Assembly: GCA_007741555.1 (NCBI GenBank)
Contig: CP036526.1
Location: 1,550,001-1,614,000, forward strand
Direction of reading: 5' to 3'
Length of the DNA: 64,000 bases
From: Stieleria marina
Lineage (GTDB): Bacteria; Planctomycetota; Planctomycetia; Pirellulales; Pirellulaceae
Below, piece after piece: positions 1 through 8,959 of this stretch; position 1 is the stretch's first letter; every line of letters begins with the position of its first letter. The translations under genes were made by a program, and so were the position numbers. The notes beneath the pieces were generated by a model. It was not told where the DNA came from. It made no database searches and worked only from the letters and a program-made list of their open reading frames with translations.

Positions 1-699
1 GCTCGCCACGCGGGGCGTTTCGGTAATCGCGGTTTTTACCCCCAGGCCTTCGATGCAGCAGATCGCGCCAATGAACGCACCAGCTACAAAGGTTTTGGGA
101 AGGAAAAACCACGCGTCATCCAGGCTAATTGCCCGGGCGATTTCGTCCAAATAGGCCAGTGGTCCGACGCGGACGACATTGATTGCCAATCCTACGACAT
201 AGCCACTTGCGAACATCACCAACAAAATAATCGCTGCCAGAAACGGGACTGACAGCATGGTGCTGATGATCCGCGGCATAACCAAATAGGACATCGGGTC
301 GATACCGTGCGATTCGATTACATCCGTTTCTCCCGTGACTTCCATTAGCGACAGTTCCGTCGCCATCGCACTGGCACTTCGCCCAATCACGATCAACGAA
401 GCAATCATCGGTGCCAAATCTCGAATCGTAATGCCAACAATCAGCGGCCATGCCGCTTGCATGCTGCCGCCAATCGATTCGGTCCACATCGCTGTTTGCA
501 CAATCAACAACAGTCCGGCCGCTGTCGAAATGCGAATCGCCACCGGCACGGCGTCTACAAACGTAAACAACAGTTGTCGCCAAAACACGCTTCGCACACT
601 TCGGCGGTGATAGTTCATCATCAACTCGGGAACGGCTTGCGCGACGATCCCAAATAGATCCAAGTATTCGTTTAGCCGTCCAACGACGGCTTCGCCCAT
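1..699 (-). CDS. MlaE-family ABC transporter permease (3' end outside window)
   Basis: Integral inner-membrane permease of the MlaE/TrnY type, which works with an MCE substrate-binding protein and an ATPase in lipid transport across the envelope. The 233 visible codons read MGEAVVGRLNEYLDLFG, then hydrophobic helices, and include the family hallmark ELSLMEVTGETDVIESHGI followed by DPMSYLVMPRI. The frame runs off the left edge, so the C-terminus is missing. The start at 699 is the only ATG in the open stretch; an in-frame GTG at 759 is possible, and a stop at 811-813 closes the frame upstream. A longer minus-strand frame over 125-991 overlaps it, but is a shadow: it has no membrane segments. 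ATPase and MCE partners are not in the window. The family call is secure; the transported lipid is unknown. Confidence 0.85.
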   Translation of the reverse strand, partial: MGEAVVGRLNEYLDLFGIVAQAVPELMMNYHRRSVRSVFWRQLLFTFVDAVPVAIRISTAAGLLLIVQTAMWTESIGGSMQAAWPLIVGITIRDLAPMIASLIVIGRSASAMATELSLMEVTGETDVIESHGIDPMSYLVMPRIISTMLSVPFLAAIILLVMFASGYVVGLAINVVRVGPLAYLDEIARAISLDDAWFFLPKTFVAGAFIGAICCIEGLGVKTAITETPRVAS

Positions 700-1007
700 T
701 GAATCGACGTTTCGCCAAAACCATGTCGTACGCGCTTTCCGAACTCGGGCAGACTGCACGTGGATAGCTCCGGCGAAGGAATTGAATGGGAAACGAAACC
801 GCGCAGCGTTTTACTTGCAACGATACTTGTCTCTTGTCCAATCGGAGGTTTGCGAGCAAAAGAACGCATAAACTCCGTTCTCCTGCGGTGGTTCGTTGGA
901 CCGGTATCACGTGATCGCGATTTTGCCGCTCACGCCGGTTGGATGCGTCTCGGAAAAGTCGCCGCAATCGATCGATCACGAAGTCACGCAACTTTTCTCA
1001 AGCCAAA
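700..1007. other. Intergenic gap between MlaE-type permease and cyclase gene
   Basis: About 308 bases with no convincing gene on either strand. It holds the upstream region of the minus-strand permease gene. A short palindrome TCACGTGA sits near 907-914. No clear promoter, terminator or RNA was found. Confidence 0.4.
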
Positions 1008-2741
1008 CTATTTTCCGGAGAGCACCCAAGGGCCGTACGTTCCGTCGGAACGATCAATTCGATCAGCGAGGATTTGCAGGGGGCGGTCGTCGGGAAATTG
1101 TCGCGAAAGCTGTTCGACAGCCGCTCGGGCTTGGGCGTGTTTTGCCTGCTCAAACGTTCGCACTACCGATTCGTACTGTGACCACCAAGTGTTGTCCGCC
1201 GCCGAATCGAGCGGGGCCAGCTGAAAGACTCGCGTGGGATGGTCGATGCCGACCACGACGATCTCGCCTAAATCGCGAACACAAAATCCGTCTCCCATTC
1301 GTTCGCGGGTGGCTTGGGTGATCAGAATGGGGACGCCAAACGATTTGGTCGCACCCTCGACACGGCTGGCCAAGTTAACGGCATGTCCCAGCGGGGAGTA
1401 TTTCAGTCGTGCCTTGCTGCCGGAGTTACCGACCAACGCGGAGCCGGTGTTGATGCCGAGCCCGACTTTTACGGCTCGGCCAATCCTCTGGTGCCAACGT
1501 TGATCGATTTCGCGCAGGGCGGTCTGAATGTCGATGGCTGCCAAACAAGCTTCTCTGGCATGCGTTTTTGTTCGGCCTGGCGCATTCCACATCGCTGCGA
1601 TGCCATCGCCAGCGAAGTTAAACACAAAACCGCCGTGGTCATGAATCACGTGCGTCATGCAGTCCATTACTTCACGAACAAACGAATAGATCTCGTGAGC
1701 TTCGAGTTGTTCACCCAATTTGGAAAACCCGCGAATGTCACCAAACAGCAAAGTGAGTTCGCGTTCTTGGGCTTCCAGCCACTGCGGATTATTTTGCATC
1801 TCACGCACCAATTGTGGCGACGCAAATTGTTCCAGTTGAACCTGAGTACGAGTTTGTTCCGCTTCGGCGGTCAGTCGAGCCAAGCGGCTGCCGACGATTC
1901 CCGCAGCCACCTGCACAAGCTGCGCTTCCAAAGGCCGAATGCCATCGCAGTGAGAATGTTCGTTGACATCACGCGCGCCAAACAGGCAAGCCACCACTGC
2001 GCCGTCACTGTCAAAAATAGGCGCGCCCACAAATGCTGATACGCTGCTGAGACTTTTGGCAGATGCGAATTGGGGGGCATCCGCAAAAACAGTTTGCCGA
2101 TACGCCAGAACATGCCCGACCACGTTGTGGCTGTAGACCGTGCCATCGGGGCTTTCGCTTCCGTACTGAACTTCGACTTTCCATTCTCCGTCACAGTTGA
2201 CCACAACACAGCGGTCCAGGCCGATCATTTCGACAACCGCACGTGCAGCTTGTTCGTAAAATCCCGAGGCGCCCGAGGCTGATTCTTGAAGTGAAATGAG
2301 CCCCTCGAACCATTCGACCAAACACTCCGGGGAAATCTCTCCTTGAGTGGACAACGCGAGCGTGCCGACGGGTTTTCGTTCGCGGCCTTCGATCACTTGA
2401 GTGGCCGGAGGTTTCAAGAAACTGATGCCGATATCCAACGTTTCGATGCGGATATCGGTGCGGCCGATTCGTAGGTCAGCAGGCAATGGGAGCACTCGCT
2501 GGTTGGTCGATTCGATCGTTTCGCCCGATGCCAATGTGATCGCGCTGCTGCCAACGCACCGGACTAACAAACTGTTTTCGTCTTCGGTGGATTCCAATTC
2601 GACTTGTCGACGTGAAACGAACGGATCGGCAACGCTCAGTTCGGGATTGGCCGGGTCAGCTTGGCGACCAAAACCGCAAGGTAGTTTGATCGCCGCCAGC
2701 TTCTCTTGCTGATTCGGGCCGTTGATCGTGATTCCAATCAT
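1008..2741 (-). CDS. FHA-GAF-class III adenylate/guanylate cyclase
   Basis: A 577-residue signalling cyclase. An FHA-like phosphothreonine-binding domain covers about residues 20-100 (VSRRQVEL core), a GAF-like domain about 155-300, and a class III nucleotide cyclase domain about 325-515. Metal-binding Asp335 (FGDIRGFS) and Asp379 (FAGDG) are present, as are transition-state Asn456 and Arg460 (VNLASR). The two residues that normally select the purine are changed: the Lys position is Asn375 and the Asp position is His453, so cAMP versus cGMP cannot be predicted. The start at 2741 was chosen because it forms an ATGA overlap with the stop of the upstream kinase gene, indicating translational coupling. 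The FHA domain may read phosphorylation by a kinase partner; that link is inference. Confidence 0.88.
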   Translation of the reverse strand: MIGITINGPNQQEKLAAIKLPCGFGRQADPANPELSVADPFVSRRQVELESTEDENSLLVRCVGSSAITLASGETIESTNQRVLPLPADLRIGRTDIRIETLDIGISFLKPPATQVIEGRERKPVGTLALSTQGEISPECLVEWFEGLISLQESASGASGFYEQAARAVVEMIGLDRCVVVNCDGEWKVEVQYGSESPDGTVYSHNVVGHVLAYRQTVFADAPQFASAKSLSSVSAFVGAPIFDSDGAVVACLFGARDVNEHSHCDGIRPLEAQLVQVAAGIVGSRLARLTAEAEQTRTQVQLEQFASPQLVREMQNNPQWLEAQERELTLLFGDIRGFSKLGEQLEAHEIYSFVREVMDCMTHVIHDHGGFVFNFAGDGIAAMWNAPGRTKTHAREACLAAIDIQTALREIDQRWHQRIGRAVKVGLGINTGSALVGNSGSKARLKYSPLGHAVNLASRVEGATKSFGVPILITQATRERMGDGFCVRDLGEIVVVGIDHPTRVFQLAPLDSAADNTWWSQYESVVRTFEQAKHAQARAAVEQLSRQFPDDRPLQILADRIDRSDGTYGPWVLSGK

Positions 2742-4255
2742 TGCAGGAAGATTCCTTTTTCCGATGCCAAATTTATGGAGTGGCTCGGGAAGAATTGCGC
2801 AGACGGGTTGGTCGATTGCATCCACCACGTCGCAGCAACACCGGCGGCAAAGAACAGGATCGCAAAGACGATCATCAAAACAATCGACACAGGGTTCTGT
2901 TTTGAATAATGCCCGACATCGTAGATCCACGATCTTGGCGCGACGGTCACGGCACGTCCATCGCGATAGCGCCGCAGGTCGTCAGCGAGATCACCGGGGG
3001 ACTGGTAGCGATGCTTTCGGTCTTTTTTCAAGGCGTGCAAAACAATCCATTCCAGTTCGCGCGGTAGTTGTTCCACGCGAGTGCCGGGCGCGTCAGGTTC
3101 CGTTTGCCGAATGATTCTGAGCGTTTGGTCGATTGCTTTGGTGCTCAAGTCGGCCTGAGTAAAGGGCGGTTCCCCGACCAGCATTTCGTAAAGCACGACT
3201 CCGAGCGAGTAAACGTCGCTGCGAGTATCCACGTCCGATGGTTTGAAGGAAGCTTGTTCGGGGCTGATGTATTGGAGCGATGCCGTCGATCCGCCGTAGT
3301 GAGTCGCCACGGTCTGTTGCCCGAGTTGGCTGCCGATTGCTCGCGAGATTCCGAAGTCGATCACGTTGGTGTGTGGCTGTTGGTCTTGTTCGGCGACCAG
3401 TATTTTGGACGGTCTTAAGTCGCGATGGATGATGCCTTTTTGATGTGCGTGCTGCACGGCATCACAGGCCTGGATGAAAACATCGACGCGTTCGTCAAAG
3501 GAACATGCGTTGTCGATGGACCATTGGGTGATCGGCACACCGCTGATCCAAGGCGTCGCGAAATAAGTCGATCCGTCCGGCGTCGTCGCGGCTTCGGACA
3601 CGCCGACGATGTGAGGGTGGTCCATGATTTCCATGGACTGTTGTTCAAAGCGAAATCGATTCAAGACGTCAGCCGAATCGAACTCGCGTTTGAGAAATTT
3701 GATCACCACCTGCTGGCGAGTTGGACGGAACTGGGTTGCTTGGTAGCTGACGCTGAAACTGCCGTCGCTGATTTTGGAAACAATTTTAAACGTTCCCACC
3801 GTCGACCCGATCAATCGATCGTTGCCTTGAGCAAGGTGGTTAGCGTTCAGGTCGTCGACCAACCAGTCATTGGGGTCTCCCAGTTGCGCAAACCGTTTGG
3901 AATACTCGGGAATCGACGGTTTGTCGCCGATTTTTTGCCGGAGCAGAAGTTCCCACTTCGCCAATCGCTTCAGAATCTCCGGCGCGCTGAGCAGTGAGAA
4001 ACGTTCGGCGTACGTTTCGACGGTGGGTGGTTTGACGTAGGTTGCTTGTTCAATTTCGACCGGTCCTGCGAAGCTGATTTTTTGCCAGCGAAACGCCATG
4101 TCGGCTTTCACTATCGTTTCGATCACATCGGCGTTTGATGGACCGTCTGCTTGGTCAAGCCAGTCCTCGATCGTCAGTGTGGGAGTCTTTTCGAGCGACG
4201 AAACAAAGAGTTGTGCCGTTTGTTCGTCGTAGTGATCGGGAGGGATAAACGGCAT
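2738..4255 (-). CDS. Membrane-anchored Ser/Thr kinase-like protein with degenerate catalytic loop
   Basis: About 505 residues. An N-terminal region of some 150 residues is followed by a bacterial Ser/Thr kinase (Pkn2-like) domain, then one membrane segment (about 457-478) and a short tail. The ATP-anchoring Lys186 (VVIK), HRD (277-279), DFG (300-302), the SPEQ motif and DVYSLGVVLYEML are present. Two key features are degenerate: the glycine loop reads ISDGSFSVSYQA, with two of three glycines replaced by Ser, and the catalytic loop reads HRDLRPSKIL, with Arg for Lys and Lys284 for the metal-binding Asn. The AAA codon for Lys284 is plain in the DNA. It may be a pseudokinase or a weak kinase. 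Its stop overlaps the cyclase start. ATGs at 4300 and 4306 are alternative starts; there is no clear ribosome site. Confidence 0.85.
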   Translation of the reverse strand: MPFIPPDHYDEQTAQLFVSSLEKTPTLTIEDWLDQADGPSNADVIETIVKADMAFRWQKISFAGPVEIEQATYVKPPTVETYAERFSLLSAPEILKRLAKWELLLRQKIGDKPSIPEYSKRFAQLGDPNDWLVDDLNANHLAQGNDRLIGSTVGTFKIVSKISDGSFSVSYQATQFRPTRQQVVIKFLKREFDSADVLNRFRFEQQSMEIMDHPHIVGVSEAATTPDGSTYFATPWISGVPITQWSIDNACSFDERVDVFIQACDAVQHAHQKGIIHRDLRPSKILVAEQDQQPHTNVIDFGISRAIGSQLGQQTVATHYGGSTASLQYISPEQASFKPSDVDTRSDVYSLGVVLYEMLVGEPPFTQADLSTKAIDQTLRIIRQTEPDAPGTRVEQLPRELEWIVLHALKKDRKHRYQSPGDLADDLRRYRDGRAVTVAPRSWIYDVGHYSKQNPVSIVLMIVFAILFFAAGVAATWWMQSTNPSAQFFPSHSINLASEKGIFLQ

Positions 4256-4391
4256 GTCAATTATGGAATCAGTTCGGGCTGGAATGAGACACTCGGTCAT
4301 CAGCATAGTGCACGATCCGGCGAAGTTTGCTCCGCTCACTGAACCAAATCGGCCGACGCTGTTTCTTCGGCACGCTGTTTTTCGGGCGTCG

Positions 4392-6557
4392 TCACTGTGA
4401 TTCAGTGTCGGTGTTTGCAGCTGTTTTACAAGTTGCCTTGGTGCTGACCATGGCGCCGCGTTCATCTGTCGCCGTGACGAACCAAGCCGTCGCGTTGGCG
4501 AAGTCGGCCGTCGCTTTGATCTTTGAACCTTCGATCGTGGCCGCTTGGCTGAGCCACTTTCGCTCACGAAACAGTCCTTTGTCATTGGTGAGATGAAGTC
4601 GAGCAGATTTTAGTTTTGATTCGCTGGAAAAAGCGACTTGCAATGCGTTGTCTTGGATTTCTGCATCGCTCAGCTTCGGCAGTGGTAAATCGCCGTTTAA
4701 CTGGCTGTCGATGAAGGAGTCGATTTCTTTGGGCTCCCATCCCGCTTGATGACTGTGTTTCATGTTGGGTGCGATACGAATCGAGTTTTGATCCGGCACC
4801 AAATCAAAGCTGCGAGAATAGCTTGGTAGTGGGTAATGTTTGTCATTCGTTCCATTGACAAAGAAAATCGGTACCCGGCAATTGGCCAAATGGCTGGACG
4901 GATCGTACTGTTGAATCCATTGCTCGCGTTGTGCCGGGGGCAACGCATCGATCAGCGGGCGCTGCACCGATTCTCCGTCGTGCAAAAATCCGCAACCATA
5001 AACCGGCACCGCCGCTTTGAAACGGTCGTCGATCGAGGCTGTGATGCACGTCGTGTATCCGCCCCAGCTGATGCCGGTAATGGCCGTTCTGTCGGCGTCG
5101 ATTTCGGGAAAGCTGCGTACGAGTGAATGAGCGCGAATGACGTTGCCGATGGCATGAAAGGGCCAGTCGTCTTGGAGTGTGCCTCCGACGCTGGAGAATT
5201 TCTCGGCGTGTCCTTGATTGGGGCCGCCGTTTTCAAGTCGTTTACGGCCGGCTCGCATGTCGACGACCAATTCCCCGGCATCAAATTTGGGAGACTGCGG
5301 TCGATGGCCTGCTAGATCCATTGCGATTGCTGCATAACCTCGTTTCGCCCACTTCCAAACCCAAGGAGCAAACGCAGTGCCGCCTCCACCGTGGACCAAT
5401 ACGACGCAGGGCAGATTTTTGTCCAGTGACGGATCGTTTGCGATCGATCCAGGCGTGGCGTAAAACGCGAACACATCGGTTGGCACGCCGTCAACGGTTT
5501 CGCCTTTGTAGATCAATTCGCGAATCGGTTTGGCTTGGTCGATCCATGTTGCTTGGGGGGATCGGCCAAGTCGTCGCATGTCCCAAACCGACAGCGATGG
5601 TTTGATGAAAACGCTTTGGAAGAACTCCAGCGCTGCTTGCCGAGTTCGCGGATCAAGGAACGTGACCATATGGCCTTGGCCGGCCAGCGCCAGGAAGCGA
5701 ACGTCGCAGCCAGCGTTTAGTAGTTTTCGACGGAGCGAGCGGCTGCTGGCGATTGGGACCATGAAATCTGATTCGCCGTGAATGATTTGCATGGGTGGAT
5801 CACCTGCCGACGCGTGCGCGGTGGGGGAGGCAGCGGTGTAGACGTCGCTTTTTTCGCGGCGCGAACCTCCCAGGAAATACGACATGCCCGTATTGTCGAT
5901 TGGCAAAGTACGAAAGTCGCAGGGCGGCCCGCCGGCACAAACCGCATGGACGGTGGGAACTTGGTTCCAACGCGGGTCGTTCGCTTTCCATTCACTGGCA
6001 GCTTGCTGGGTGGCGGCCGGTTCGTCGGCCAACATTGCGACCAGAGTCGATAGATGTCCACCGGCCGAATAGCCAAACAGTCCTAGACGCTCCAAGTCAA
6101 TTGCGAACTCGTCAGCGTGTTGGGCCGTCCAGATCAAAGCTTGCCGAACGTCGTCGACCTGACGCGGGAACTTATGCTTGGGCGCCAGGCGATAGTTGAT
6201 GGTAACGACCACAATGCCGTGGCTGGCCAGCAGGCGCGAGTAGCCTTCCAAAGTCCATTTGTCGCCGGTCATCCATGCCCCCCCGTGGACGATTACCACG
6301 GCGGGCCGTTTTTGAGTCACTTTTGGCGACTGTTCTTCGCTAACCAACGCGGGCTTTGGCAGATACACGTCACACAGGCCAGCTTTGCCTTCCGCGTCGC
6401 TGTACTTCAGGTCAGCCAAGCATTTCACGGCAACCTTGGTCGTCAGCGGGTTTGGCTGGGCAAGACAGGTTTGCCCCCCCACAACCCAGACAGCGATGAT
6501 CGCTAGGATCCGGGGGCTCATGCGGTCAGTCGTTGGCACATTGGTTCTCATAAGCAT
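4392..6557 (-). CDS. Secreted tandem alpha/beta-hydrolase (two esterase domains)
   Basis: About 721 residues with two complete alpha/beta-hydrolase domains in one chain. A signal peptide is seen (MSPRILAIIAVWVVGG, then cleavage near CLAQ). Domain 1 (about 40-310) resembles BD-FAE/carboxylesterases: oxyanion motif HGGAW, nucleophile elbow GYSAGG, HGESD and GQGHM. Domain 2 (about 340-640) resembles acetyl xylan esterase/dienelactone hydrolases: HGGGG, GISWGG, NGTNDKHYP and MKHSHQ. A C-terminal beta-rich tail follows. Such proteins probably remove acyl groups from polysaccharides outside the cytoplasm; the substrate is not known. The start could be ATG 6557, 6551 or 6521, and 6521 gives the neatest signal peptide. 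A GTG at 6587 is less likely. It lies 86 bp or more upstream of the kinase gene on the same strand. Confidence 0.85.
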   Translation of the reverse strand: MLMRTNVPTTDRMSPRILAIIAVWVVGGQTCLAQPNPLTTKVAVKCLADLKYSDAEGKAGLCDVYLPKPALVSEEQSPKVTQKRPAVVIVHGGAWMTGDKWTLEGYSRLLASHGIVVVTINYRLAPKHKFPRQVDDVRQALIWTAQHADEFAIDLERLGLFGYSAGGHLSTLVAMLADEPAATQQAASEWKANDPRWNQVPTVHAVCAGGPPCDFRTLPIDNTGMSYFLGGSRREKSDVYTAASPTAHASAGDPPMQIIHGESDFMVPIASSRSLRRKLLNAGCDVRFLALAGQGHMVTFLDPRTRQAALEFFQSVFIKPSLSVWDMRRLGRSPQATWIDQAKPIRELIYKGETVDGVPTDVFAFYATPGSIANDPSLDKNLPCVVLVHGGGGTAFAPWVWKWAKRGYAAIAMDLAGHRPQSPKFDAGELVVDMRAGRKRLENGGPNQGHAEKFSSVGGTLQDDWPFHAIGNVIRAHSLVRSFPEIDADRTAITGISWGGYTTCITASIDDRFKAAVPVYGCGFLHDGESVQRPLIDALPPAQREQWIQQYDPSSHLANCRVPIFFVNGTNDKHYPLPSYSRSFDLVPDQNSIRIAPNMKHSHQAGWEPKEIDSFIDSQLNGDLPLPKLSDAEIQDNALQVAFSSESKLKSARLHLTNDKGLFRERKWLSQAATIEGSKIKATADFANATAWFVTATDERGAMVSTKATCKTAANTDTESQ

Positions 6558-6636
6558 CGGTAGAAAGTCGCCTTGTGGGGCTAGCACGTCGTCGCAGCAT
6601 GAAAAATGGGGCGGTGGGCTGATCTGGGTTCAGCCG

Positions 6637-6642
6637 TATAAT
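6637..6642 (+). promoter_or_regulatory. Possible -10 element upstream of ribBA
   Basis: A perfect TATAAT lies about 55 bases before the ribBA start. No recognisable -35 is found at 16-18 bases upstream, so this is a weak call. No FMN riboswitch is seen between here and the start codon. Confidence 0.3.
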
Positions 6643-6695
6643 AGGACCCGCGACCAACTTGGTCCCCGCAACCCTTTTACCAAAAAAGCTAAACC

Positions 6696-7907
6696 ATGCC
6701 GGTCGAGCTCAATTCGGTGCCCGAAGCCGTTGATGCGATTCGTGGCGGCGAAGTCATTATTGTCGTCGATGCCGAAGATCGTGAAAACGAAGGCGATTTT
6801 ATCTGCGCAGCTGAAAAGGCTACGCCCGAGACGATCAATTTTATGCTGTCCGGGCGTGGTCAGCTATGTGTCAGCGTGCTACCAGAAGTCTGCAAACGAC
6901 TGGAGTTGTTGCCGGTGGTCGCACAGAACGACGCGCCACTTAAAACCGCGTTTATGACTCCGGTGGATATTCGCGAAGCCAAAACGGGGATCACGGCCAG
7001 CGAACGCAGTGAAACCATCCGCCGACTGGCATCGCCGGATTGCACGACCGACGATTTCGTTCGACCCGGGCATGTGTATCCGTTGTTGGCGAAACAAGGC
7101 GGTGTGCTTCGTCGCGCCGGACATACCGAAGCCGCCATGGATTTGTCACGCATGGCTGGATTGGCGCCGGCGGGCGTGCTCTGTGAAGTGTTGGATGATT
7201 CGGGAGACCGAGCATCGCGTGACGGGCTGGTCGCAATCGCAAAAAAACACGATCTGAAGATCATTAGCATCGAGCAGTTGATTGCCCACCGACGCGTCAG
7301 CGAAAAACTGATCCGCCGGGCGGCTGAATCCAAGCTGCCAACGAAGTACGGTGATTTCCAGATCGTTGTATTCTCGGTCGAGTATGAAGCTCAAGAGCCG
7401 ATCGCATTGGTCTTTGGCGATCTGACGGCACCAGGGACTGCGCCGTTGGTTCGGATGCACAGCAGTTGCTTTACCGGCGACCTGATCAATTCGCTGCGTT
7501 GTGATTGTGGCGATCAATTGCACATGGCGCTCAACATGATCAGTAGCGAAGGTCGTGGTGCGCTGGTGTACTTGCCGCAAGAAGGACGCGGGATCGGGCT
7601 GGCACAAAAAATTCGCGCCTACGCGTTGCAAGACGAAGGGATGGATACGGTCGAAGCCAATCACGCACTGGGGTTCAAAGCGGACATGCGTGACTACGGC
7701 ATTGGTTTGCAGATTCTGAAAGACTTGGGGCTGAGCGACGTTCGCCTGTTAACGAACAACCCAAAGAAAACCGAAGCCTTCAACTTGCGAGGCTTCGACC
7801 TAAACGTTGTCGACCAAGTGCCCATCGTGTCTGCGGTCAACGAGCACAATAAGAGTTACCTGGAAACCAAACGCCAGAAGATGGGCCATAATTTGCCAGA
7901 AATGTAG
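6696..7907 (+). CDS. ribBA: Bifunctional DHBP synthase / GTP cyclohydrolase II
   Basis: A 403-residue cytoplasmic enzyme supplying both precursors of riboflavin. The N-terminal half (about 1-200) is 3,4-dihydroxy-2-butanone-4-phosphate synthase, acting on ribulose 5-phosphate, with the acidic motif [10 protein letters not shown] and HTEAAMDL. The C-terminal half is GTP cyclohydrolase II, with the zinc-binding stretch [18 protein letters not shown] and the [16 protein letters not shown] motif. The length fits typical RibBA. The ATG at 6696 is the only sensible start. Other riboflavin genes are not adjacent; tyrA follows 144 bases downstream on the same strand. Confidence 0.97.
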   Translation: MPVELNSVPEAVDAIRGGEVIIVVDAEDRENEGDFICAAEKATPETINFMLSGRGQLCVSVLPEVCKRLELLPVVAQNDAPLKTAFMTPVDIREAKTGITASERSETIRRLASPDCTTDDFVRPGHVYPLLAKQGGVLRRAGHTEAAMDLSRMAGLAPAGVLCEVLDDSGDRASRDGLVAIAKKHDLKIISIEQLIAHRRVSEKLIRRAAESKLPTKYGDFQIVVFSVEYEAQEPIALVFGDLTAPGTAPLVRMHSSCFTGDLINSLRCDCGDQLHMALNMISSEGRGALVYLPQEGRGIGLAQKIRAYALQDEGMDTVEANHALGFKADMRDYGIGLQILKDLGLSDVRLLTNNPKKTEAFNLRGFDLNVVDQVPIVSAVNEHNKSYLETKRQKMGHNLPEM

Positions 7908-8051
7908 GCCAGTTTGATGTGGCCTCCGTCTACGTCGGACAACTCTACGCCGGACAACTCAACGTCGGTCCCCGTGACAAACGTGGGCCCGCTTTGACGA
8001 CGCGAGATATTGACGACGCGAGAATTCGATTCGACACCTTGATGTTTTGAA

Positions 8052-8888
8052 ATGACTCCACCCTTTTTACCGAAACGCGTCGCGATTCTTGGCGTCGGAC
8101 TGTTGGGTGGCAGCCTGGCTCTTTCACTGCGCCGGAAATTGCCGCAAACGCAATTTGTTGGCTACTCGCGTAGCGAAGCGAAACGTCGACTCGCGATCGA
8201 CTTGGGGGTGATCGACGTAGCGGCACCGTCTATCGAAGAGGCCAGTGATCACTCCGATGTGATTGTCGTCGCCGCACCCGTCGACAAAATTGCCGAAGTG
8301 GCCAACTTGGCGGCGGCTGCGGCACCGCCAGATTGTTTGATCACGGATGTGGGTAGCACCAAGGCAACCATCGTCGATGCCATTTCACTGCCGAATTTTG
8401 TTGCCGCGCACCCTATCGCTGGCAGCGAAAAGACCGGGGCCCAGAACGCAACGGCGGAGCTGTTTGACGGCAAGTTGATCGTGATTACGCCGGGGCCGAT
8501 GACCGATTCGGCAAAGCTGCAGGCTTGTGAACAGTTTTGGCAGCTCACTGGAGGCCGAACCGTTCAGCTGAGCCCGGCCGAACACGATGCCCACTTGGCA
8601 GCCGTCAGTCACGTGCCACACTTGATGTCGTCGCTGGTGGCAAGGCTGCTGCCCGATGCGGCGGGCGATTTGGTTGGCTCTGGCTGGCGCGATATCACAC
8701 GCGTCGCGGCGGGAGATCCAACGCTGTGGACGGCGATCTGTAGCGAAAATCGTCTGGCCATTTTAGAGCAGCTCAAACGACTGACGGACGACGTCGAAAG
8801 TCTGACGGCCATTTTGCGAAACGCCGACGACCAACGATTGCACGAATGGCTCCGCGAAGCACAAATGCTGAAGCAAGCTACTGAGTGA
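8052..8888 (+). CDS. tyrA: Prephenate/arogenate dehydrogenase
   Basis: A 278-residue NAD(P)-dependent dehydrogenase of tyrosine biosynthesis, oxidatively decarboxylating prephenate or arogenate. The N-terminal Rossmann motif GVGLLGGS lies at about residues 16-23, and HPIAGSEKTG carries the conserved active-site His. The C-terminal helical dimerisation region contains HDAHLAAVSHVPHLM, the conserved family helix. There is no fused chorismate mutase or ACT domain. Prephenate and arogenate preference cannot be told apart from sequence alone. It lies between ribBA and purL on the same strand, 71 bases before purL. Confidence 0.93.
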   Translation: MTPPFLPKRVAILGVGLLGGSLALSLRRKLPQTQFVGYSRSEAKRRLAIDLGVIDVAAPSIEEASDHSDVIVVAAPVDKIAEVANLAAAAAPPDCLITDVGSTKATIVDAISLPNFVAAHPIAGSEKTGAQNATAELFDGKLIVITPGPMTDSAKLQACEQFWQLTGGRTVQLSPAEHDAHLAAVSHVPHLMSSLVARLLPDAAGDLVGSGWRDITRVAAGDPTLWTAICSENRLAILEQLKRLTDDVESLTAILRNADDQRLHEWLREAQMLKQATE

Positions 8889-8959
8889 CGAGAAGCGTAA
8901 GTGACCAAAAACCTGTTTGCGAAATCCCTTTCTTTTAAGTACGAAAACGAGTAACCGCT

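Noticed and set aside
125-991. Long minus-strand frame of 288 codons overlapping the permease gene
   Set aside because: It has no domain or membrane pattern, while the shifted frame ending at 699 reads as a clear MlaE-type permease.
6588-6695. FMN riboswitch before ribBA
   Set aside because: The leader is too short and lacks the conserved RFN-element sequence blocks.
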